Below, in pieces: positions 13,960 through 19,896 of a stretch of DNA of 22,442 nucleotides. The notes below the pieces were generated by a model. That model was not told the origin of the DNA and made no database searches. It saw only the letters and a list, made by a program, of their open reading frames with translations. The translations under genes and the position numbers were made by a program. The number at the start of each line of letters is the position of its first letter. Within the stretch, counting starts at the first letter, position 1. Source of the stretch: Roseitalea sp964606055 (GTDB lineage Bacteria > Pseudomonadota > Alphaproteobacteria > Rhizobiales > Rhizobiaceae); assembly GCA_964606055.1 (NCBI GenBank), contig CAZSFA010000035.1, forward strand, positions 1 to 22,442, read 5' to 3'.

Positions 13960-14911
13960 AAGGCGCCCGGATCGCATACTGGTGCTCGGCGGACGCGGGT
14001 TCGTTGGAGCAGCGGTCACGCGCCGGCTGATCGCCTCGGGTCGCCGTCCGCATCTGTTCGGCCCGCCGATGGACGATGACCTGCTGGCCGATGTCGCCGG
14101 CCGCTTCGACGAAACCCACGGCGGTGTCGAGGATCGCGACGCCATTGTGCGGGCCATCTCGGCATCGGGCGCACAGGCGATTGTAACAACCGCCGCCCAC
14201 AGCGTGGGCCGGTCCGGCCTCATGCGCTCGGGCGATGCAGAGTCCGACCGAGCGCTTGCGGTCAACGTCCTGGGATTTCGCAACACGCTGGAGGCGGCCC
14301 GGCAAGCCGGTCTCGAGCGGGTGGTCTGGACCAGCTCGACGGTGGTTTACGGCGATGCAGCCACTTACGATGGCGGCCGCGTTGACGAAGATGCGCCGCG
14401 TCGCCCTTTGACCTTCTACGGCCTGACCAAGCAGCTTGCCGAAGACGTTGCGGCCTACATGCGTAATCGCCACGGGGTGCACGTGGTCGGCCTTCGGCTG
14501 CCGCTCGTGCTGGGCCGGGGACTTTGGTATCAGGGCGCAGCATCGGCGATTGCCGCACTGATCACCGCGGCCGGCAAGGCCGAGCGCCATCGCGCCGCCT
14601 TCCACGATGCCCCGATCGACCTGATGCATGTCGACGATGTGGCAGAGGCGATGCTGGTCGCGCTCGACAGCCCCGGCAAGGCCGATGCCGTCTACAACAT
14701 CAACGGCTTCACGGCGGCAATGACCGAGTTCTGCGCCGAACTGCGCCGTCGCTTTCCCGATGCCGATCTGGGCATCGACGTGCGGCCACCGCCGCTGTCG
14801 TTCCCGTTGATCGACGACGGCCGTTTCCGCCAGCGTTTCGGGTTCCGTCCCGCCAAGGGTCTTGGCGGCGTCATCGAAACCATGCTGCCCAAGGAAGCCA
14901 TCCATGTTTGA
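13943..14911 (+). CDS. NAD-dependent epimerase/dehydratase family protein (extended SDR)
   Basis: A 322-residue Rossmann-fold protein. ILVLGGRGFVG (12-22) is the GxxGxxG dinucleotide-binding loop, VVWTSSTVVYGD (127-138) holds the catalytic Ser/Thr, and YGLTK (159-163) is the YxxxK catalytic pair. ALITAAGKAERHR and PIDLMHVDDVAEAMLVAL fit the substrate domain and the conserved HVDDVA segment of nucleotide-sugar epimerase-like proteins. It could epimerise, dehydrate or oxidise a sugar or sugar acid; uronate-dehydrogenase-like activity would suit a mandelate-racemase-type neighbour but is not shown. ATG 13943 is chosen (GTG 13940 directly precedes it); the gene overlaps OppF by 17 bases and the RidA gene by 8. 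It sits unusually between ATPase and binding-protein genes of one importer. Confidence 0.88.
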   Translation: MTSVSERRPDRILVLGGRGFVGAAVTRRLIASGRRPHLFGPPMDDDLLADVAGRFDETHGGVEDRDAIVRAISASGAQAIVTTAAHSVGRSGLMRSGDAESDRALAVNVLGFRNTLEAARQAGLERVVWTSSTVVYGDAATYDGGRVDEDAPRRPLTFYGLTKQLAEDVAAYMRNRHGVHVVGLRLPLVLGRGLWYQGAASAIAALITAAGKAERHRAAFHDAPIDLMHVDDVAEAMLVALDSPGKADAVYNINGFTAAMTEFCAELRRRFPDADLGIDVRPPPLSFPLIDDGRFRQRFGFRPAKGLGGVIETMLPKEAIHV

Positions 14912-15362
14912 GAAAAGACTTGCCGAACTGGGCCTGCAACTGCCTCCGGCCGCCGAGCCATCGTTCAACTACGTCCCCGTCACCGTGCACAACGGCGTGG
15001 CCTATGTGAGCGGTCAGTTGCCCAAGGTCGACGGCGCGGTGCGCGTCACGGGCAAGGTCGGCGCCGATGTCGATCTGGAAACGGCGCAGGAGCAGGCCCG
15101 CATCTGCATCATGCAGGGCCTGGCCTGTCTCAAACAGGCGCTTGGATCGCTGGACCGGATCGAGCGCGTCCTCAAGATCAACGGCTACGTGGCGTCCGCG
15201 CCGGGCTTCAACGGCCAGCCCAAGGTGCTCGATGCCGCATCCGATCTTGTCGGCGATGTGTTTGGCGACGTGGGTCGCCACGCGCGGGCGGCTGTCGGCG
15301 TGGCCGAACTGCCCCGCAACGCTGCCATTGAAATCGAGATGACCGTCGCAGTGCGCGACTAG
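14904..15362 (+). CDS. RidA-like (YjgF/YER057c/UK114 family) protein
   Basis: A 152-residue protein of the longer RidA-like subgroup (typical RidA is about 130). NGVAYVSGQLP (near 31-41), the LKQALGSLDRIERVLKINGYVAS helix-strand and the C-terminal HARAAVGVAELPRNAAIEIE motif are recognisable. The Arg before AAVGVAELP corresponds to the Arg that binds the carboxylate of enamine/imine substrates in RidA, and the ending EIE is conserved. RidA hydrolyses reactive imines to keto acids plus ammonia; here it may do so in the imported compound's pathway, or have another role as many longer homologues do. ATG 14904 has AAGGA 8 bases upstream and overlaps the epimerase-like gene by 8. Confidence 0.9.
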   Translation: MFEKRLAELGLQLPPAAEPSFNYVPVTVHNGVAYVSGQLPKVDGAVRVTGKVGADVDLETAQEQARICIMQGLACLKQALGSLDRIERVLKINGYVASAPGFNGQPKVLDAASDLVGDVFGDVGRHARAAVGVAELPRNAAIEIEMTVAVRD

Positions 15363-15405
15363 ATCGCTTTGTCCGCCGTGCGCATCTGCCACCTGCGCGC
15401 AGCAC

Positions 15406-15419
15406 TCCGGTTCGCCGGA
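15406..15419 (+). promoter_or_regulatory. Small hairpin between the RidA and binding-protein genes
   Basis: TCCGG-TTCG-CCGGA forms a perfect 5-bp stem with a UUCG loop in the 97-base gap 15363-15459. A further TCCGGA follows at 15426. It could be a processing or attenuation element, but the stem is short and the closing pair is G-C rather than the extra-stable C-G. No clear promoter is seen in the gap. Confidence 0.3.
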
Positions 15420-15459
15420 AAGACGTCCGGAAAGGTGGCGACCATATTGGAGGGGTTTC

Positions 15460-17067
15460 ATGCCGGTACATTCAAAGTCCACAACAGCAATAGTTGCGCG
15501 CTCAAGGCGCAGCCTGATCACAATGGCATCGGTTGCCGCAATGGCACTGTCTGCAACGGTTTCGGCCCAGGCCGAACTCTACGGTTCTGTTCCCGAAAGC
15601 CCGCAATCAGGCGGCACGCTTAACGTCGGTATGCTGGTCGAGCCACCAGCGCTTGACCCGTTCCACCAGGCCGCCGACGCGCGCATCCGTGTCACGGTCC
15701 TCATGTATCAGGGGCTCTTCTATGAGGGTGCCGACGGTGAGGCCAAGCCGCTGCTCGCCGAGAGCTATGAGGTCTCCGAAGACGGGCTCGAATACACGTT
15801 CCGTCTGCGTGAGGGCGTGACCTTTCACGCCGGTGGTGAAATGACGGCCGAGGATGTCGCCTACAGCTACAACTACATCCGCGATGCCGAAAACGGATCG
15901 CCGGGCGCACGCGACTTCGCGATCATCCAATCCGTCGAGGTCGTCGATCCGCTGACGGTGAAGATGACGCTGTCGGAGCCCAACGCCGCTCTGCCGATGA
16001 CGCTCGGCAACAAGTACGGCGCCGTAATCCCGGCAGGCTACTTTGACGATGAGAACGCGCGCACCAGGATGAACTCGCAAAGCGTTGGCACCGGCCCGTT
16101 CAAGCTGGTCGAGTTCAATCCCAACCAGAACCTGCTCATGGCCCGCCACGACGAATACTGGGAGGATGGCGCGCCCTATCTCGACGAGGTCAACTTCGCG
16201 TTCCTGCCCAACAGCGCCTCCATGTTGGTCGCGCTGCGCAACAACCGGATCGATGTCGTCAATCTGAGCCGCCCGCAGGACGTCGCGCAGGTCGAGGGTA
16301 TCGAGGGTCTTGAGATCGAGCGGTTCGCTTCGCTCAACCAGAAGACCATTGACCTGGGCGCGGAAACGGAGCCGCTCGACGATGTGCGGGTGCGCCAGGC
16401 GATTTCGCTGGCAGTCGACAAGGACGAGATCATGCAGACCGCCATCGGCGGCTACGGTTCGGTCGTCACGACGATCGTGGCCGGCATGGAGGATCGCTGG
16501 GGGGTTCCGGCGGCCGAACTGCCCAATCAGTCGCGTGACATCGAGCGGGCCCGCGCCCTGATGGCCGAGGCCGGTCTGGGCGATGGGGTCGAGATCACGC
16601 TGACCACGATCAACGGCTATGACTGGATGGATCCGGCAGCGGTGACGCTCAAGGAACAGCTCGATGAGATCGGGATCGATCTTCAGATCCAGCGCGTCGA
16701 TCTCGGTGTCTGGATCGACAACTTCCGCTCGCGTCAGATGGGGTTCACGTTCAACGACTGGGCAACGCAGCCTGATCCGCATCTTTTGTTCTACCGCCAC
16801 TTCCACATGCAGCCCGGCGGCGCCGATTTCCGGAACTGGAACAACGAGGAAGCAAGCGCACTGCTGGCGTCAGGTCGTTCGGAAAGCGATTTCGATGCCC
16901 GACGGGAAATCTACTCGGATTTCCAGAAGGTTCTTGCTGAAACGGTGCCAACCATCATGATGTTCTCGTCGGACCACATCGTGGTGCGCAACGAGAAGGT
17001 GATGAACTACAACCAGCACCCGACTGGCTGGCACTACGGCATCGCCAGGGCCTACATTTCAGAGTAA
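15460..17067 (+). CDS. ABC transporter substrate-binding protein, peptide/opine type (SBP_bac_5)
   Basis: A 535-residue periplasmic protein. The first 38 residues form a Sec signal: a basic stretch (SKSTTAIVARSRRS), a hydrophobic core and an AQA cleavage site before ELYG; no lipobox is present. The mature part has the family order: GGTLNVGMLVEPPALDPF, LAESYEVSEDGLEYTFRLREGVTFH, MTAEDVAYSYNYIRD, SVGTGPFKLVEFNPNQNLLMARHDEYW, VRQAISLAVDKDEI, and NDWATQPDPHLLFYRHFH near the C-terminus. It captures the solute for the permeases just downstream. GGAGGGG immediately upstream gives a strong ribosome-binding site, in keeping with high expression. Opines, sugars, amino-acid derivatives or peptides are all possible ligands in this family; the enzyme genes suggest a non-peptide. 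Confidence 0.94.
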   Translation: MPVHSKSTTAIVARSRRSLITMASVAAMALSATVSAQAELYGSVPESPQSGGTLNVGMLVEPPALDPFHQAADARIRVTVLMYQGLFYEGADGEAKPLLAESYEVSEDGLEYTFRLREGVTFHAGGEMTAEDVAYSYNYIRDAENGSPGARDFAIIQSVEVVDPLTVKMTLSEPNAALPMTLGNKYGAVIPAGYFDDENARTRMNSQSVGTGPFKLVEFNPNQNLLMARHDEYWEDGAPYLDEVNFAFLPNSASMLVALRNNRIDVVNLSRPQDVAQVEGIEGLEIERFASLNQKTIDLGAETEPLDDVRVRQAISLAVDKDEIMQTAIGGYGSVVTTIVAGMEDRWGVPAAELPNQSRDIERARALMAEAGLGDGVEITLTTINGYDWMDPAAVTLKEQLDEIGIDLQIQRVDLGVWIDNFRSRQMGFTFNDWATQPDPHLLFYRHFHMQPGGADFRNWNNEEASALLASGRSESDFDARREIYSDFQKVLAETVPTIMMFSSDHIVVRNEKVMNYNQHPTGWHYGIARAYISE

Positions 17068-17074
17068 CGGCCGA

Positions 17075-17120
17075 GCAACGCTTCAGTCCGGCGGTTTTGC
17101 CGCCGGGCTCCACGCGTTGC
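17075..17120 (+). promoter_or_regulatory. Two-tier intercistronic hairpin after the peptide-type binding-protein gene
   Basis: The inner stem CCGGCGG (17088-17094) pairs with CCGCCGG (17100-17106) around TTTTG, extendable by a G-U and a G-C pair. The outer stem GCAACGC (17075-17081) pairs perfectly with GCGTTGC (17114-17120). No T-run follows, so it is not a standard terminator. It begins 7 bases after the binding-protein stop, and the next gene starts just after it. Likely roles are mRNA stabilisation of the upstream gene or reduced translation of the permease genes. Confidence 0.6.
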
Positions 17121-17128
17121 CGTCGCCC

Positions 17129-18085
17129 ATGGACAACGCGATGGCGATCTATCTTCTCAAGAGGCTTGGCGCTTCGGCATTGACGGCGCTGCTGGCGACC
17201 TTCCTGATTTTCCTTCTGGTCCGCATGGTGCCGGGCGACGTCGTCGCACAGATGATGGGTCAGGCCGGCGGTCCCGAATCCGAGGCCGCGCTCCGCGCAT
17301 TCTTCGGCCTCGATGAGCCGATGCACGTTCAGTACCTGACGTGGCTTGCAAACGCGCTCCAGGGGGATTTGGGCGTCAGCTGGACACGCGGCATGCCGGT
17401 TTCCGATCTGGTCGTGTCGTCCTTTGGGGTGACACTGCAATTGGGGCTGGTCACGCTGGCCGTGGCAACCGTCATCGGCGTGCCGCTCGGCATTGTCGCC
17501 GGCATCTTCGAGGGCAAGCCGATCGACACCGCCATTCAGGCCTTCAACGTGGTTGGCCTGTCCGCGCCGGTCTTCTGGGTCGGGCTCATCCTGCTTGTGG
17601 TCGTATCGAGCCTTTTCGCTTGGTCGCCGCCTTTGCGGTTCGTGCCGCCAACCCAATCGCTGTCGGACAACATGGCGATCCTGATCCTGCCGGTCCTGAG
17701 CCTGGCTTTGTTGCAGGTGGCAGCCTACAGCCAGTTCGTCCGCCAGAATGTCGTCTCGGCGCTTCAGCAGCAGTATGTCAGAACCGCGGTCGCCAAGGGG
17801 ATGCCGACGCGCATCGTCTTCTTCAAACACATCCTGCGCAACGTGACGATTCCCATCGTCACGTTCATGGGTCTGATCCTCATTCAGATTCTGGGCGGCG
17901 TTGTCATCATCGAGTCGCTGTTTGCGCTTCCCGGATTGGGCCGCCTGCTGCTCTCGGCGATTGAGACGCGCGACTATCCGGTCGTTCAGGGCGCTCTGCT
18001 GCTGGTGGTCCTTGTCGCCATGGTGATCAATCTGATCGTCGACATTGCCTATCACGCCATCGACCCCCGTCTGCGGGTCTCCTGA
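17129..18085 (+). CDS. Dipeptide/oligopeptide-type ABC permease, DppB/OppB-like
   Basis: A 318-residue membrane protein from the chosen ATG. About six spans are seen: the first near residues 12-32 (ALTALLATFLIFLLVRMVPGD), then after a periplasmic loop (FFGLDEPMHVQYLTWLANALQGDLGVSW, typical DppB) five more. The cytoplasmic EAA-like loop reads YVRTAVAKGMPTRIVFFKHILRN, and the C-terminus has VVIIESLFALPGLGRLLLSAIETRDYPVVQG, both diagnostic for the family. The start is uncertain: TTG 17117, ATG 17129 and ATG 17141 are in frame, none with a good Shine-Dalgarno. ATG 17141 gives the most family-like N-terminus (MAIYLLKRL). The hairpin just upstream may affect initiation. Confidence 0.93.
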   Translation: MDNAMAIYLLKRLGASALTALLATFLIFLLVRMVPGDVVAQMMGQAGGPESEAALRAFFGLDEPMHVQYLTWLANALQGDLGVSWTRGMPVSDLVVSSFGVTLQLGLVTLAVATVIGVPLGIVAGIFEGKPIDTAIQAFNVVGLSAPVFWVGLILLVVVSSLFAWSPPLRFVPPTQSLSDNMAILILPVLSLALLQVAAYSQFVRQNVVSALQQQYVRTAVAKGMPTRIVFFKHILRNVTIPIVTFMGLILIQILGGVVIIESLFALPGLGRLLLSAIETRDYPVVQGALLLVVLVAMVINLIVDIAYHAIDPRLRVS

Positions 18086-18092
18086 GCCGACC

Positions 18093-18953
18093 ATGACCGA
18101 CACAGCCAAACCCACTCCAAACTCCGGCAGGTTCTCGTGGACTGCGCGCATGGCACGGCACGAACCGGCGATGGCGGCCGGCATCGTCATCATCGCCGCG
18201 CTTGTCATCATCGCACTGGCGCCGGGCCTTTTTGCATGGCAGTCGCCGTTTTCGATCAACGCGGCAAACGCACTTCAACCTCCTTCGGCGCAGCATTGGT
18301 TCGGCACCGACGATGTCGGCCGCGACATCTATGCGCGCGTGATCCACGGCGCGCGTGTCACGCTTTCAATCTGTGCCGGCTCGCTGCTGATCTCGGCAAT
18401 ACTCGGCGGCGTGCTGGGACTGGTTTCGGGGTACTTTGGCGGCATTGTCGATCAGGTACTCGGCCGCCTCGTCGATGTGATGCTGTCGTTTCCGCCAATC
18501 ATCCTCGGCATCATCATCACGGGCATTCTCGGTCCGGAGATGGTCAATCTGGTCTTGGCCCTGTCGATCGTCTACATGCCTGTCTTCTTCCGCATCGCGC
18601 GGGCCGGAGCGATGAGCGAGGCCAATCTGCCCTATGTCGAGGCAGCGCGCAGCGTCGGCCTGCGCGACGTGACCATCCTGCGGCGGCATGTTGCGCGCAA
18701 CGTCATGCCGCTCATGCTGACGCAGTACATGATCCTGTTTCCGCTGATCCTGCAGATACAGGCGGCGCTTGGGTTTCTGGGATTGGGTGTCCAGCCGCCC
18801 ATGCCCGATTGGGGCGCGATCCTCGAACAGGGAAAAAACTACATCCTGTTCGCGCCGTGGATATCGATTTTCCCCGGACTGGCCGTCCTGATCACCTCAC
18901 TGGCACTCATGCTGGTCGGCCGGTCGCTGCAACGCCGGATGCACGCCCAATGA
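18093..18953 (+). CDS. Dipeptide/oligopeptide-type ABC permease, DppC/OppC-like
   Basis: A 286-residue partner permease with about six membrane spans. The N-terminal cytoplasmic stretch and first span (MAAGIVIIAALVIIALAPG) are followed by HWFGTDDVGRDIYARVIHGARVTL, the hallmark of DppC proteins. The EAA loop is ANLPYVEAARSVGLRDVTILRRHVARN, and the end contains ALGFLGLGVQPPMPDWGAILEQGK, also diagnostic. ATG 18093 is 7 bases after the DppB-like stop. It is the last gene of the region C operon and converges on the GntR gene with only 38 bases between; no intrinsic terminator is obvious there. Confidence 0.95.
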   Translation: MTDTAKPTPNSGRFSWTARMARHEPAMAAGIVIIAALVIIALAPGLFAWQSPFSINAANALQPPSAQHWFGTDDVGRDIYARVIHGARVTLSICAGSLLISAILGGVLGLVSGYFGGIVDQVLGRLVDVMLSFPPIILGIIITGILGPEMVNLVLALSIVYMPVFFRIARAGAMSEANLPYVEAARSVGLRDVTILRRHVARNVMPLMLTQYMILFPLILQIQAALGFLGLGVQPPMPDWGAILEQGKNYILFAPWISIFPGLAVLITSLALMLVGRSLQRRMHAQ

Positions 18954-18991
18954 CAGCCGTTCGCTACAGGCGGAAGGCGCTGGCGCGCCGA

Positions 18992-19723
18992 TCAGCTCGA
19001 ACTGGCGGTGGCCAGCGTGTGTATCAGGTAGGTGCGGATCGACTCGCGCGCCGTTGCGGCATCACCCGCTTTCAGCGCATCGACGATCTTGGCGTTGTCG
19101 CGATAGGCCGCCTCGCGCACGGCAGCGACCGGATTTGGATGGCCGCCCGGCCGGCCCCATTGCGCGCGCCTGCGCGACGCCACGATCTGCTCGAACACAA
19201 ACGTCATGAACCGGTTGCGCGCCGCGCGCACGATCGCAAGATGCAGGCAGTACTTGGCTTCCTTGAACTCACGCCAGCTGCGCGCCGCATTCATCTCCGC
19301 CAGGTAGGCGTCCATCAAAGCGATATCGTCCTGGGTCGCGCGTTCGACAACCAGGTCGGGGATGTCGGGCTCGAACAGCAAACGCGCTTCAAGCAACTCG
19401 GCCAGGCTGAACTCCAGCGCCGGCGCGTCCGTTTCACCGCTCTTGCGCGCAACGAACGTGCCGCGCCCGACATGGCGCTCGATCAGCCCCTCATCGGCAA
19501 GCTGGCCCATCGTCTTGCGAATCGTGTTGCGCGCAGTGCCGAAATGCTCGGCGAGCGCCCGCTCGGTAGGCAGGCGTCCATCGTCGCCGAACGTGCCGGT
19601 GACAATGGCATCTTTCAGCTTGGCGTAGATTCGCTGGCGTTCGGCATCAGACCGCGCTCTCTCGCCATGGGCGGTCAGAAAGCTCGTATTGGTTGGGTCG
19701 ATTGTGTTGATTTGGTTGCTCAT
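18992..19723 (-). CDS. GntR-family transcriptional regulator, FadR type (FCD domain)
   Basis: A 243-residue regulator. The winged helix (about 28-95) contains RIYAKLKDAIVTGTFGDDGRLPTERALAEHFG, TARNTIRKTMGQLADEGLIERHVGRGTFVA. The helical FCD ligand domain (about 108-235) includes LAELLEARLLFEPDIPDLVVERAT. The metal site usual in FCD proteins is only partly kept: CLHLAIVRAARN and YLIHTL keep a His each, but the expected Asp four residues before the first and the middle His (RDNAKIVDAL) are absent. It likely controls the divergent ThDP enzyme, itself, and perhaps the region C operon. A candidate promoter and a dyad lie directly upstream. Confidence 0.9.
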   Translation of the reverse strand: MSNQINTIDPTNTSFLTAHGERARSDAERQRIYAKLKDAIVTGTFGDDGRLPTERALAEHFGTARNTIRKTMGQLADEGLIERHVGRGTFVARKSGETDAPALEFSLAELLEARLLFEPDIPDLVVERATQDDIALMDAYLAEMNAARSWREFKEAKYCLHLAIVRAARNRFMTFVFEQIVASRRRAQWGRPGGHPNPVAAVREAAYRDNAKIVDALKAGDAATARESIRTYLIHTLATASSS

Positions 19724-19754
19724 GGGCGCTGGGCGTTTGTCTCAGGGCGCGCCA

Positions 19755-19783
19755 TCAATACACAAGTTTCCAGCCGGTTACAA
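19755..19783 (-). promoter_or_regulatory. Candidate promoter of the FadR-type regulator gene
   Basis: On the minus strand TTGTAA (19783-19778), 17 bases, then TATTGA (19760-19755) resemble sigma-70 hexamers (4 and 3 of 6 matches). The spacing is ideal and the gene starts at 19723. The -35 overlaps the edge of a 25-bp dyad, which fits autoregulation. Confidence 0.4.
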
Positions 19784-19804
19784 ACATGCGCGCGGCTTGT
19801 TTGT
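19780..19804. promoter_or_regulatory. 25-bp imperfect dyad between the divergent regulator and ThDP-enzyme genes
   Basis: The arms ACAAACA and TGTTTGT pair perfectly over 7 bp, and 9 of 12 possible pairs match across 25 bp. It overlaps the predicted -35 of the regulator promoter and lies about 92 bp upstream of the ThDP-enzyme ATG. The right arm overlaps the first of two direct repeats (19800-19810 and 19832-19842). Confidence 0.5.
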
Positions 19805-19842
19805 CGCGATCTGGCGCGCGCTGCGGCACGATTTGTCGCAAT
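19800..19842 (+). repeat. Two 11-bp direct repeats upstream of the ThDP-enzyme gene
   Basis: TTTGTCGCGAT (19800-19810) and TTTGTCGCAAT (19832-19842) differ at one base, and TGG follows in each copy after a short gap. Starts are 32 bp apart, near three helical turns, which would suit cooperative protein binding. Chance is possible in a short region. Confidence 0.3.
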
Positions 19843-19896
19843 TGGTCCAAAATGGGCGCCGAACGCAGCCCTGTCCCTTACCACGGAGTAAAACTG

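Noticed and set aside
16955..18259. A 434-residue minus-strand open frame opposite the binding-protein end and both permeases
   Set aside because: Highly polar low-complexity translation over genuine permease coding on the plus strand with diagnostic motifs.
18954..18991. GC-rich inverted sequence (GGCGCGCC) as a bidirectional terminator between convergent genes
   Set aside because: The palindrome is only 8 bp with no loop or T-run, common by chance at this GC content.
18137..19891. A 584-residue plus-strand open frame spanning the DppC-like and GntR genes
   Set aside because: It is out of frame with the DppC-like gene and antisense to the GntR gene; no family resemblance is visible.
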